NCBI RefSeq assembly: GCF_006980705.1
Contig: NZ_SBHO01000001.1
Location: 310,001-374,000, forward strand
DNA from: Tepidiphilus olei
GTDB lineage: Bacteria; Pseudomonadota; Gammaproteobacteria; Burkholderiales; Rhodocyclaceae
Direction of reading: 5' to 3'
Length of the DNA: 64,000 bases
The translations under genes and the position numbers were made by a program. A model generated the notes under the pieces. That model saw only the letters and a list, made by a program, of their open reading frames with translations, did no database searches and had not been told where the DNA came from. This document shows, one piece after another, positions 47,597-56,143 of the stretch. How positions within the stretch are numbered: the first letter of the stretch is position 1; each line of letters begins with the position of its first letter.

Positions 47597-47901
47597 TCGA
47601 TGGATTGAACGAACGATTGGCCGCGAAGCGAAGCTGTAGGGGGCGCTCTCCGGCGCTCGGTGTGCCGTGCTTTGCGCCCGCTCGCAGCGGGGGCGGCAGC
47701 CTACGCTATTGTGTTTCCTTCGGTAAAAAACGCTTGCGTTCATCGTGTTTCGGGCTAAGGTGATGGATGTTCGAAGGTTCAGTTTGGGTTAACATAGCGC
47801 CTCGCGCCGCGGGCTGTGCCGCGGTTCGAGTGACGAAGGCCCTAGCAGCGCACCTCGCTGGGCGCTTCGCTCCATTTTCGGTGATACAAAGGAGAGAAAC
47901 G
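47597..47901. other. Gene-free stretch upstream of cytochrome c
   Basis: This 305-bp gap has no convincing gene. The segment 47634-47706 is bounded by GTAGG and CCTAC and contains several GC-rich complementary pieces (for example CCCGCT-CGC-AGCGGG), so it may fold into a long hairpin that ends queF transcription. The rest presumably carries the cytochrome promoter, but I could not choose one. Confidence 0.5.
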
Positions 47902-48210
47902 ATGTACAAGGCACTTTGGGTCGGCGCTGCGGCGCTGTTCTTGGCTGGGCCGGCGCTCGCTGCCACGGAAGGCGAAACGCTGATGAAAACCAAGGGCTGC
48001 GCTGCATGCCATGCCGTCGACAAGAAACTGGTCGGCCCGTCGTACAAAGACGTGGCCCAGAAATACACCGAAGCCGACGTGCCCAAACTCGTCGAAAAAG
48101 TGAAGAAGGGCGGTGTGGGCGTGTGGGGTCCCGTGCCGATGCCGCCCAATCCACAAGTGGCCGATGCGGACATCGAAAAGATCGTCCGTTGGATCCTGAC
48201 CTTGAAGTGA
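47902..48210 (+). CDS. Periplasmic cytochrome c-552/c-551 type
   Basis: A 102-aa class I cytochrome c: a signal peptide of about 20 residues (ending GPALA), heme site CAACH, and the methionine ligand in GPVPMPPNP. The mature protein, about 82 residues, is strikingly like cytochrome c-552 of Hydrogenophilus thermoluteolus in KLVGPSYKDVA, KYTEADVPKLVEKVKKGG and IEKIVRWILTLK. It carries electrons from the bc1 complex to a terminal oxidase. An AAGGAGAG site precedes ATG 47902. Confidence 0.95.
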   Translation: MYKALWVGAAALFLAGPALAATEGETLMKTKGCAACHAVDKKLVGPSYKDVAQKYTEADVPKLVEKVKKGGVGVWGPVPMPPNPQVADADIEKIVRWILTLK

Positions 48211-48219
48211 GTCGAGTCA

Positions 48220-48253
48220 GCCGCGGCCCATCGAAAGAGAGGCCGCGGCTTTT
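48220..48253 (+). terminator. Terminator after cytochrome c
   Basis: A perfect 9-bp stem (GCCGCGGCC / GGCCGCGGC) with a twelve-base loop is followed by TTTT. It lies between the convergent cytochrome and HDOD genes and may serve both. Confidence 0.85.
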
Positions 48254-48269
48254 CAGGCGGTCAGCACAC

Positions 48270-49418
48270 TCACCCGTTGAGTCGATCCGCGTATTCCAGT
48301 GCGATGATATGTGCCCGATTCAAGGTGTCGGTGCTCAAACTCAATTTTTCTGCGTGATGGCGTAACGAGGCAGGGTCGGCACTTTCACACGCTTTGGCGA
48401 GCTCCAGGAAAGGGGCTAGCTCCCCTCGCCCTGTTAGGAGGGTCTCGCAGATCGACTCGCTCAGCGCGATCTCGCCCAAGAGCTTTTCCATTGGTATGCC
48501 GAGAAGGACGTCCAGGAGGGAACAGGCGCCACAGAGAAAGAGCTGGTCGGAGTATTCCTCTGCCAGAAAGGCTTTTCCGATCTCTTCCATGAGGCGCCCT
48601 CGGGCGATCGAAGTCTGCACGAGAGTCTGTTGTGAGGGGTGTGGTGAAGCGTGGAGCAACAAGAGCGTGAGCCATCGTAGCAGGTTACCGTAGCCGAGAA
48701 TCTGCACGGCATGGCGGAACGAGGTGATCTCACACAGCAGACCCATTCCTGCGGAATTGATGTAGCGCAGCAGTCGATAGCTGAGTGCAACGTCGTGTTT
48801 CAGTAAATCTTCGATCTCGCCTATGTCGGCGTCTTCTTTCAGCTTTTGGATGAGTTGGAGGACGATGCCGTAGGATGGGGATACTCCCCGTTTTTCTGTG
48901 GTGAGATCCGGTCTGCGCAGGAAGAACCAGCCGCAGACGCCGGAAAACCCTTTCGCGATGGTTTCTTCGAAGTGGGTGGGGTCGGTCAGCCCCCACGCGA
49001 GGGCGATGCCGGGCGCTTTGCCCGGTACGGGGCTGAGGCGCAGATCCACGAGTGTAAAACGCCAGTTCCCAAGGGGTGGCACGGGGCTCGTGCCATCGTA
49101 CCAGCCGAGGCAAAGAGGTAATTTTTTTTCTGCGGCCAGGGGCAAGAGGGCTTGAACTTTGGGGTGGGACAGGGCAGGCGAGGGGATTTCCAGGAAAGTC
49201 CCTTCCGGCCAATCCCATGTCAGGAGCTCTGGCCCGGGAACGAGTCGGCCGAAAGAAAGAAACACCGTGTGGGCAGATGGCCAAAACGGTCGTAGGCGAC
49301 GCAGTGATTCCAGTGCGGATTCCGTGCTCGAAGCGTGCAGCAGCAGGCGATTGGCGGTGATCGCCTGCCTGAGGTTGACCACGGGCTCTCGGGTGAGAAC
49401 GGTGTCGAGAACAGTCAT
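48270..49418 (-). CDS. HDOD-domain signalling protein with degenerate EAL-like half
   Basis: A 382-aa protein of the YuxH type. The N-terminal 190 residues follow an EAL-like barrel plan but lack the EXL catalytic motif and metal ligands. The C-terminal HDOD domain (IEDLLKHDVALSYRLLRYINSAGMGLLCEITSFRHAVQILGYGNLLRWL) is well kept. Such proteins act in signal transduction without known enzymatic activity. Its ATG overlaps the stop of the upstream ferredoxin reductase (ATGA). Confidence 0.85.
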   Translation of the reverse strand: MTVLDTVLTREPVVNLRQAITANRLLLHASSTESALESLRRLRPFWPSAHTVFLSFGRLVPGPELLTWDWPEGTFLEIPSPALSHPKVQALLPLAAEKKLPLCLGWYDGTSPVPPLGNWRFTLVDLRLSPVPGKAPGIALAWGLTDPTHFEETIAKGFSGVCGWFFLRRPDLTTEKRGVSPSYGIVLQLIQKLKEDADIGEIEDLLKHDVALSYRLLRYINSAGMGLLCEITSFRHAVQILGYGNLLRWLTLLLLHASPHPSQQTLVQTSIARGRLMEEIGKAFLAEEYSDQLFLCGACSLLDVLLGIPMEKLLGEIALSESICETLLTGRGELAPFLELAKACESADPASLRHHAEKLSLSTDTLNRAHIIALEYADRLNG

Positions 49419-50437
49419 GATGGATTCGCAAAAGTGAATGCGTCACTGTGGAAGGCATCGACGTCCAGCCCTTGGGAGAGGAAGTCGCGCCGCGCGGCCT
49501 CGATCATCGCCGGGGCGCCGCAGGCGTAGACCTCGTGGCCCGAGAGCGTCGGGAAGTCTTGCAACACGGCGCGGTGCACGAGCTCGGTGCGCCCTTCCCA
49601 GCGATCTTCCACGAGGGGTTCGGAGAGCACCGGGACGTAGCGCAACCAGGGATGTTCGGCGGCGAAGCGCTCGAGCCATTCGTGCCGATAGAGACCGGAA
49701 CGCGTGCGCGCACCCCAGTAAAGCGTGGTTGGGCGGGCAATTCCGGCATGGTGCATGTGCCGCAGCATCGACTGGATCGGGGCAAACCCCGTGCCGCCGG
49801 CAAGAAAGAGGATCGGCGCTTCGCTTTCCTCTCGCAGGAAGAAACTGCCGAGCGGCCCCTCGAGTCGCAGCACCTCCTTGGGCTTCATCGCCGTGAAGAC
49901 GTGCGTGGTGAAGCGCCCGCCGGGCACGAGCCGGACGTGGAGTTCGAGAAAATCGTTCTCTTCCGGGGCGTTGGCGAGCGAGAAGCTGCGCCGCGCCCCG
50001 TCGGGCAGCAGCACGTCTACGTATTGGCCGGCGCGAAAACGGAAATCCAGGCTCGCCGGCCGTTTGAGCGTGAGGATCATCACGTCTTCGGCGGCGCGCT
50101 CCAAACGTTCGACCCGGGCGGGGAATTTGTGCACGGGGACGTCGTCGGCACGGCGCAGCTCGCGCACGGCGATGACGAGATCGGTGAGCGCCCGGGCGCG
50201 GCAGGGTAGAAACCAGCCTTGGGCGCGTTCCTCTTCGGTGAGGGCCGAGGCGGCCACGGGGCCGGTATATTCGATCTTGCCTTCGAGGAGTCGGGCACGG
50301 CAGGCGCCGCAGGCGCCGTCGCGGCAGCCGTAGGGCAACAGCAGGCCGGCGGCGAGCGCCGCTTCGAGCACGGTCTGATCCGGTGCGACGCGGAAGTCGG
50401 CGCCGGGATGGTCGACGATGCGGACGGTGGCGTTCAT
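49415..50437 (-). CDS. [2Fe-2S]/FAD reductase (CDP-6-deoxy-glucoseen reductase-like)
   Basis: A 340-aa electron-transfer protein with an N-terminal plant-type ferredoxin domain (CRDGACGACRARL...LPCRA), an FAD barrel (RRSFSLAN) and an NAD domain (FLAGGTGFAPIQSM, EVYACGAPAMI). The domain order equals that of DmpP, but the sequence differs and no oxygenase is nearby. Homologues of this type are single-copy in many betaproteobacteria and of unknown partner. ATG 50437 was selected as the family start MNATVRIVDHPG. Confidence 0.87.
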   Translation of the reverse strand: MNATVRIVDHPGADFRVAPDQTVLEAALAAGLLLPYGCRDGACGACRARLLEGKIEYTGPVAASALTEEERAQGWFLPCRARALTDLVIAVRELRRADDVPVHKFPARVERLERAAEDVMILTLKRPASLDFRFRAGQYVDVLLPDGARRSFSLANAPEENDFLELHVRLVPGGRFTTHVFTAMKPKEVLRLEGPLGSFFLREESEAPILFLAGGTGFAPIQSMLRHMHHAGIARPTTLYWGARTRSGLYRHEWLERFAAEHPWLRYVPVLSEPLVEDRWEGRTELVHRAVLQDFPTLSGHEVYACGAPAMIEAARRDFLSQGLDVDAFHSDAFTFANPS

Positions 50438-50484
50438 GATAGGCTTGCGTATCCAGCGTGACGCAGAAAGCGCAAAAGGATAGC

Positions 50485-51375
50485 ATGAAGCGGGCAAGGA
50501 GATTGCTGGTGGTTGGGGCGGGCGACGTGGCGGCGCGGGCGATGCGTTTCTTGCCGAAGGGGGTGTCGGTCATCGCACTGGTGCGTCGTCCCGAGGCGGC
50601 GACGGCCTGGCGTGAGAGGGGAGCGAAGGTGCTGATCGCCGATCTCGACGACCGGCGTAGTCTGCGTCGCCTCGCCGGGCTCGCCTCGTGGGTGTGGATG
50701 CTCGCGCCGCCGCCGGCCGCGGGGACGGAGGATCCCCGCTCGCGGCGCCTCGCGGCGGCGCTGGCCCGCGGCGGGAGGCGCCCTCGCCGTCTGGTCTATG
50801 TCGGCACGAGCGGTATCTACGGCGATCGCGGCGGCGCCTGGGTGAGAGAATCCGATCCCCCGCGGCCGCAGACCGCTCGGGGAAAACGGCGTCTTGCGGC
50901 CGAGCGCTGCTGGCGCGCGTTTGCGCGTCGCCGGGGCGTGCGGCTGACGATCCTGCGTGCGCCGGGAATCTACGCCAAGGATCGCTTGCCCCTGGAGCGG
51001 CTGCGCCGGGGCTGGCCGGTGCCGTGTGAGCCGGTGTGGACCAACCACATTCACGCCGACGATCTCGCCCGTGCGCTGTGGTTTGCCACCTTCCGTGGGG
51101 CGAGCGTGCGCGCCTATCACGTGGTCGATGAAAGCGGGCTGACCCTCGCCGCATTCTACGAGCGGCTCGCCGCGACCTTCGGCTTGCCGGCGCCGCCGCG
51201 TCTACCCTTGGCCGAAGCGCTGGCAGCAGTGCCGCCCGCCACGGCCTCCTTCATGCGAGAATCGCGCCGTCTGCGTTCCGAGCGGCTGCGGCGAGAATTG
51301 CGCCTGCGCCTGCGTCACCCGACGGTGGAGGGCGTATTGGCGGCGCTCGCAGCCCATGGTGAAACGGAGGAGTAG
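50485..51375 (+). CDS. NAD(P)-dependent epimerase/reductase-like protein (YeeZ type)
   Basis: A 296-aa Rossmann protein: LLVVGAGDVAARAMRFL binds the nucleotide, and YVGTSGIYGDRGGAWVRE corresponds to the extended-SDR active region. The usual YxxxK pair is not clear, so activity is doubtful or altered. Very arginine-rich. ATG 50485 (AAAAGGA upstream) was preferred to GTG 50458. Function unknown. Confidence 0.75.
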   Translation: MKRARRLLVVGAGDVAARAMRFLPKGVSVIALVRRPEAATAWRERGAKVLIADLDDRRSLRRLAGLASWVWMLAPPPAAGTEDPRSRRLAAALARGGRRPRRLVYVGTSGIYGDRGGAWVRESDPPRPQTARGKRRLAAERCWRAFARRRGVRLTILRAPGIYAKDRLPLERLRRGWPVPCEPVWTNHIHADDLARALWFATFRGASVRAYHVVDESGLTLAAFYERLAATFGLPAPPRLPLAEALAAVPPATASFMRESRRLRSERLRRELRLRLRHPTVEGVLAALAAHGETEE

Positions 51376-51431
51376 CGCGAAGAACCGTCGCACAGTAGGT
51401 TATTCGAGGTGCCCAAAAGGAGAATGAGTCC

Positions 51432-51842
51432 ATGCTGGTCGTCAAATCGCTGCACATCATCTTCGTCGTGAGCTGGTTCGCCGGGCTCTTCTACTTGCCG
51501 CGCATCTTTGTCAATCTGGCGATGGTCGAGGAGCCGGCGGTGCGGGCGCATCTCTTGGTCATGGCGCGCAAGCTCTACCGCTTCATGACGCCGCTGGGGG
51601 TGCTCGCGATCGCTTTCGGTCTGTGGCTGTGGTTCGGCTTCGGCTTTTCCGGCGGCTGGTTGCATGCGAAGACGCTGCTCGTGGTCTTTCTCGTCGTCTA
51701 TCACCTGGCGTGCGGCCGCCTGCTGCGTGCCTTTGCCGAAGGACGCAACCGGCACACTCATCGCTGGTACCGGGTCTTCAACGAGATTCCCGTGCTGGTG
51801 CTCACGGTGGTGGTGTTCCTCGCCGTGTTGAAACCTTTTTGA
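51432..51842 (+). CDS. hemJ: Protoporphyrinogen IX oxidase HemJ
   Basis: Membrane haem-biosynthesis enzyme (136 aa, four hydrophobic segments). The family signatures are LHIIFVVSWFAGLFYLPRIFVN with the conserved histidine, LYRFMTPLG, GWLHAKTLLVVFLVVYH with the conserved lysine, and the end FNEIPVLVLTVVVFLAVLKPF. It oxidises protoporphyrinogen without oxygen as direct acceptor. No hemG or hemY is seen here. Confidence 0.92.
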   Translation: MLVVKSLHIIFVVSWFAGLFYLPRIFVNLAMVEEPAVRAHLLVMARKLYRFMTPLGVLAIAFGLWLWFGFGFSGGWLHAKTLLVVFLVVYHLACGRLLRAFAEGRNRHTHRWYRVFNEIPVLVLTVVVFLAVLKPF

Positions 51843-51851
51843 GGAGGCGGC

Positions 51852-53009
51852 GTGAGCGAGCGCTTTTTCATCCCTTGTCCGCGTGGTCTGGAGGGGGTGC
51901 TCGCCCAGGAATTGGCGAGCTTGGGGGTCGAGCGGCCCGAGCCGGCTTCTGCCGGGGTGGGGTTTGCCGGTGAGTTCACGCTCGGTGCCTGGCTGAACCT
52001 GACGAGCCGCATCGCTACGCGCGTACTGTGGCAGGTGGGGGAAGGGGTCTATCGCAACGAGGACGAACTCTATCGCCTGGCCCGCGACGTTCCCTGGCCA
52101 CGGTATTTCGCCGTGGAGCGCACGATCCGCGTCGATGTGCGCGCGCAGCGCTCGCCTTTGCGTAGCCTCGAATTTGCAGCGCTGCGGGTCAAGGATGCGC
52201 TCTGCGACCGCTTCCGGGCGCAGCTGGGCACGCGACCCAGTGTCGATACCGCCACGCCGGAAGTACGCATCTGGGTTTTCTTGCAAGAGCGGCGCGCGCG
52301 GCTCTATCTCGACTTGAGCGGCGAGCCGCTCTACCGCCGCGGTTTCAAACGCTCGACGGTCGCTGCGCCCTTGAAGGAAAATCTCGCGGCGGGGATCCTC
52401 ATGCTCACCGGCTGGCGGCCGGACGAACCGCTGGTCGACCCGATGTGCGGCAGCGGGACTTTTCTGCTCGAAGCGGCGATGGCCGCGTGCGGCATCGCCC
52501 CGGGGCTCGCGCGGGGGTTCGCCCTGGAAAAGCTGGAAAATTTCGATTCGACGCAGTGGCGGGCATTGCGCCGGCGTGCCGAGGCGCTGCGCCATGATAC
52601 GCCGCTGAAGTTATGGGGGTCCGACGTCGACGCGGCGATGGTGGCGGCCGCGCGCGAGAACCTCGCCGCGGCGGGACTGGAAGAATCGGTGCATTGGCAA
52701 GTGGCCGATGTGGCAGAGCTGGCTACCCCGGCACCGGAAGGCGTTTTGGTGGCCAATCCGCCCTACGGCGTGCGGCTCGACGAGGCGCAGCGGCTGGCGG
52801 CGTGGTATCCGCGCCTGGGCGATGCCCTCAAGCGCCATTGGACGGGCTGGCGTGCCTGGATCCTTACCGCCGATCCGGAATTGCCGCGCGGCATCGGGCT
52901 CAAGGCGAGCCGGCGCGTGCCGCTCTTCAACGGGGCGCTGGAGTGTCGCCTTTTGGAATACCGCCTCGTGGCTGGCCCGATGCGGCGGCGCGCCAGTACG
53001 CCGCCGTGA
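51852..53009 (+). CDS. THUMP-domain class I SAM-dependent RNA methyltransferase (RlmL type)
   Basis: A 385-aa protein: N-terminal ferredoxin-like/THUMP part (CPRGLEGVLAQELASLG), then the methyltransferase with DPMCGSGTFLLEAA (SAM site) and the catalytic motif NPPYGVRL. It matches the N-terminal half of E. coli RlmKL, which makes m2G2445 in 23S rRNA; that target is likely but not certain. It starts with GTG after GAGGAGG. Confidence 0.88.
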   Translation: MSERFFIPCPRGLEGVLAQELASLGVERPEPASAGVGFAGEFTLGAWLNLTSRIATRVLWQVGEGVYRNEDELYRLARDVPWPRYFAVERTIRVDVRAQRSPLRSLEFAALRVKDALCDRFRAQLGTRPSVDTATPEVRIWVFLQERRARLYLDLSGEPLYRRGFKRSTVAAPLKENLAAGILMLTGWRPDEPLVDPMCGSGTFLLEAAMAACGIAPGLARGFALEKLENFDSTQWRALRRRAEALRHDTPLKLWGSDVDAAMVAAARENLAAAGLEESVHWQVADVAELATPAPEGVLVANPPYGVRLDEAQRLAAWYPRLGDALKRHWTGWRAWILTADPELPRGIGLKASRRVPLFNGALECRLLEYRLVAGPMRRRASTPP

Positions 53010-53017
53010 GGCATGCC

Positions 53018-53169
53018 CTCAGGGAAACGCTGAAGAAATGAGCGAGTGGGATGAAGCGCAAGGCGCACGGAGCGCAGCGACCGAGACATATCGAGTAGAT
53101 AGGCGAGGGAGCGAGCACCGCGCAACGCAGCGATTCGCCCGCGCAGCCAATTATTCAGCGTTTCCTCAG
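53018..53169. repeat. Palindromic MITE-like intergenic element
   Basis: About 150 bp with imperfect inverted ends: the left end reads CTCAGGGAAACGCTGAAGAA and the right end, reversed, CTGAGGAAACGCTGAATAA. The interior is rich in short symmetrical pieces (GCGCAAGGCGC, GCGACCGAG...CGAGGGAGCGAGC) and has no gene. It fills the gap between convergent genes, and its right end supplies the stop codon of pilU. It probably forms a long RNA hairpin acting as a two-way terminator. Confidence 0.7.
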
Positions 53170-54299
53170 AGGACGTCGAGGCCATCGGGCGGACGAATGT
53201 CGGGTTTGTCTTCCCGTTTGCTGTAGAGTTTGATCTGCAGCCGCAGGTCATTGACCGAGTCGGCATAGCGCAGTGCGTCTTCATAGCGGATGAGCCCCGC
53301 CTCGTAGAGGTCGAAGAGGGCCTGGTCGAAGGTCTGCATGCCCAGCTCGCGCGAGCGCTTCATCACGTCCTTGATCTCGCCCACCTCCCCTTTGAAGATG
53401 AGATCGGCGATGAGCGGGGAGTTGAGCATGATCTCTACGGCCGGGATGCGGCCGGGGCCGTCGGCGCGTGGCAACAGGCGCTGCGACACGAAGGCGCGCA
53501 GGTTGAGTGAGAGATCCATGAGCAACTGCTGGCGCCGGTCTTCGGGGAAGAAGTTGATGATGCGATCGAGCGCCTGGTTGGCGCTGTTGGCGTGCAGCGT
53601 AGCGAGCGCGAGGTGGCCGGTTTCGGCGAAGGCGATAGCGTAGTCCATCGTCTCGCGATCGCGGATTTCCCCCATCATGATGACGTCCGGCGCTTGGCGC
53701 AAGGTGTTCTTCAGGGCGATTTCCCAGTTTTCGGTGTCGATGCCGATCTCCCGTTGCGACACGATGCAGTTCTTGTGCGTGTGTACGAATTCGATCGGAT
53801 CTTCGATGGTGATGATGTGGCCGAAGGAATTCTCGTTGCGGTAATCCACGAGCGCCGCGAGCGAGGTGCTCTTGCCGGTGCCGGTGCCGCCGACGAAGAC
53901 CACCAAGCCGCGTTTGAGCATGGCGATTTCCTTGAGAATGGGGGGCAGCATCAGCTCCTCGAAGGTGGGGACCCGGTCGGCGATGGCGCGCAGCACCAGC
54001 GCCACGGCGCCTTTTTCCAGATAGGCATTGACGCGGAAGCGCCCGATCCCGGTGGGATTGATGGCGAAGTTGCATTCCTTGGTCGCCTCGAACTCGGCGG
54101 CCTGCCGGTCGTTCATCAAGGAACGGGCGATCTCGGCGGTATGGACGGCGGTCAGCGGCTGCGCCGTTTGCGGCGTGACCTTGCCGTCGATCTTCAGCGC
54201 CGGGGGGAAATCCGGGGTGATGAAGAGGTCGGAAGCCTTTTTCTGCTTGGCGAGCTTGAGCAAGTCGTTGACGAAGCGCAGCGATTGGTCTTTTTGCAT
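53166..54299 (-). CDS. pilU: Type IV pilus retraction ATPase PilU
   Basis: PilT-dependent accessory retraction motor (377 aa). Walker A GGTGTGKSTS, Asp box/Walker B DVIMMGEIRDRETMDYA and His box GHLALATLHANSAN are intact. It starts MQKDQSLRFVNDLLKLAKQKKASDLFIT, 11 bp after pilT, and has the longer C-terminal tail of PilU. Its TGA lies in the terminal repeat of the adjoining palindromic element. Confidence 0.93.
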   Translation of the reverse strand: MQKDQSLRFVNDLLKLAKQKKASDLFITPDFPPALKIDGKVTPQTAQPLTAVHTAEIARSLMNDRQAAEFEATKECNFAINPTGIGRFRVNAYLEKGAVALVLRAIADRVPTFEELMLPPILKEIAMLKRGLVVFVGGTGTGKSTSLAALVDYRNENSFGHIITIEDPIEFVHTHKNCIVSQREIGIDTENWEIALKNTLRQAPDVIMMGEIRDRETMDYAIAFAETGHLALATLHANSANQALDRIINFFPEDRRQQLLMDLSLNLRAFVSQRLLPRADGPGRIPAVEIMLNSPLIADLIFKGEVGEIKDVMKRSRELGMQTFDQALFDLYEAGLIRYEDALRYADSVNDLRLQIKLYSKREDKPDIRPPDGLDVL

Positions 54300-54310
54300 G
54301 ATGACGGTCC

Positions 54311-55351
54311 TTAGCGGAACTGATCCTTGTTCTGCGCCACCGACCGGGCGTCGTCGACCGAGATCACCTGCTGGCGCACCAGCTCCATGAGGCACTGATC
54401 CAGCGTCTGCATGCCGATGGCCTGATTGGTCTGGATGATGGAGTACATCTGGGCCACCTTGTTCTCGCGGATGAGGTTGCGGATGGCGGCGTTGGCGATC
54501 ATGATTTCATGTGCCGCCACGCGGCCGGTACCGTCCTTGCGCTTGAGTAGCACTTGCGAGATGACGGCGCGCAGGGATTCGGAAAGCATTGATCGCACCA
54601 TCTCTTTCTCGGTGGCGGGGAAGACGTCGACGATCCGGTCGATCGTCTTGGCGGCCGAAGAGGTGTGCAAGGTGGCGAAAACGAGGTGGCCGGTCTCGGC
54701 CGCGGTGAGCGCGAGCCGGATGGTTTCGATGTCACGCATTTCGCCGACCAGGATCACGTCCGGGTCTTCGCGCAGCGCCGAGCGCAGCGCATTCTCGAAA
54801 GAATGGGTGTCGCGGTGTACCTCGCGCTGGTTGATGAGGGCTTTCTTCGGCTCGTAGACGAATTCGATGGGATCTTCGATGGTGAGGATATGGACCGGTT
54901 GATGGGTGTTGATGTAATCGAGCATCGCCGCCAAGGTGGTCGATTTCCCCGAGCCGGTCGGACCGGTGACGAGCACGATGCCGCGGGGTTGATCACAGAT
55001 GGTCTTGAACACGGGGGGGGCGGAGAGATCCTCCAAGGTGAGAACTTTGCTCGGGATGGTGCGAAAGGCCGCTCCCATGCCGCGGTCCTGCATGAACGCA
55101 TTGACGCGGAAGCGGGCGACACCGGGAACTTCGAAGGAAAAATCCTCCTCCAGATGCTCCTCGAAGTTCTTGCGCTGCGCATCGTTCATGATGTCGTAGA
55201 CGAGCGCCTTGACGTCGGCATCGGTGAGCGTGGGCAGGTTGATGCGCCGGATGTCACCGTTGATGCGCAGCATTGGCGGCATGCCGGCGGAGAGGTGGAG
55301 GTCGGAGGCCTTGTTCTTGACGGAGAAGGCGAGCAGTTCGGTGATGTCCAT
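54311..55351 (-). CDS. pilT: Type IV pilus twitching motility ATPase PilT
   Basis: Main pilus retraction motor (346 aa) at the inner membrane. Motifs are ASDLHLSAGMPPMLRINGDI, Walker A GPTGSGKSTT, DVILVGEMRDIETIRLALTAAETGHLVFATLHTSSA, and the C-terminal AIRNLIRENK region. ATG 55351 is the family start MDITELLAFSVKNKA; the open frame upstream overlaps yggS. Confidence 0.96.
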   Translation of the reverse strand: MDITELLAFSVKNKASDLHLSAGMPPMLRINGDIRRINLPTLTDADVKALVYDIMNDAQRKNFEEHLEEDFSFEVPGVARFRVNAFMQDRGMGAAFRTIPSKVLTLEDLSAPPVFKTICDQPRGIVLVTGPTGSGKSTTLAAMLDYINTHQPVHILTIEDPIEFVYEPKKALINQREVHRDTHSFENALRSALREDPDVILVGEMRDIETIRLALTAAETGHLVFATLHTSSAAKTIDRIVDVFPATEKEMVRSMLSESLRAVISQVLLKRKDGTGRVAAHEIMIANAAIRNLIRENKVAQMYSIIQTNQAIGMQTLDQCLMELVRQQVISVDDARSVAQNKDQFR

Positions 55352-55423
55352 ACAGACTCCTGGGAGGCGGACGGCGGCGATGCTATACTCGATGCGGTCT
55401 TGGACTCGGAGTATGGCCTCGGA

Positions 55424-56143
55424 ATGACGATTGTAGCGGATTCGCCGCATCGCGAGGAGTTTTTGTGTCATCGGCTCGATGCGTTGCGTGCGCGCGTGGC
55501 CGAGGCCGAGGTGCGCGCCGGGCGTCCTCCCGGCTCGGTGACGATCGTGGCGGTGTCGAAGACCCAGCCACCGCAGGCCGTACGTGCGGCTTTTGCCTGC
55601 GGGCAGAGGGTATTCGGCGAGAACTATGTGCAGGAAGGCGTGGCCAAGGTCGAAGCGCTCGCGGATCTGCCGCTCGAATGGCATTTCATCGGTCCGATCC
55701 AGAGCAACAAGACGCGCGCCATCGCCGAGCACTTCGCCTGGGTGCATTCCCTCGATCGGTTGAAAGTGGCCGAACGGCTGGCGGCGCAGCGGCCGGCCGC
55801 ATTGGGGCCGCTGCAGGTGCTGCTGCAGGTCAATGTGAGCGGCGAAGCGAGCAAGTCCGGCGTGGCGCCGGCCGAGGTGCCTGCGCTCGCGCAGGCGGTG
55901 GCGTCGCTGCCTGGTCTGCGTTTGCGCGGTCTGATGTGCATTCCGGAGCCGACTTCCGATGAGCGGCTTTTGCGTGCGCGTTTTCGCACGCTGCGCCGTT
56001 GCTTGGATGACCTGCGTGCGAGGGGGCTCGAGCTCGACGTGCTCTCGATGGGCATGTCGGGTGATTTTGCCCTCGCCATCGAGGAGGGGGCGACGCACGT
56101 GCGCCTGGGGACGGCGATCTTCGGGGAGAGGAAGAAACCATGA
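55424..56143 (+). CDS. yggS: YggS-family PLP homeostasis protein
   Basis: PLP-binding barrel protein (239 aa) that keeps vitamin B6 and amino-acid pools balanced. The PLP lysine is in VSKTQPP, followed by GENYVQEGVAK, WHFIGPIQSNK and SMGMSGDFALAIEEGATHVRLGTAIFG. Divergent from pilT (72 bp), and overlaps proC by 4 bp. Confidence 0.95.
   Translation: MTIVADSPHREEFLCHRLDALRARVAEAEVRAGRPPGSVTIVAVSKTQPPQAVRAAFACGQRVFGENYVQEGVAKVEALADLPLEWHFIGPIQSNKTRAIAEHFAWVHSLDRLKVAERLAAQRPAALGPLQVLLQVNVSGEASKSGVAPAEVPALAQAVASLPGLRLRGLMCIPEPTSDERLLRARFRTLRRCLDDLRARGLELDVLSMGMSGDFALAIEEGATHVRLGTAIFGERKKP

Noticed and set aside
49415-50437. Second phenol hydroxylase reductase
   Set aside because: Domain order is the same as DmpP, but no oxygenase subunit is near and the sequence motifs fit a separate housekeeping-type reductase family.
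54311-56098. 595-residue frame extending PilT upstream
   Set aside because: The upstream part is antisense to yggS; the PilT family start at 55351 is clear.
54665-56143. 492-residue frame extending YggS upstream
   Set aside because: It overlaps pilT in antisense; YggS starts at 55424.
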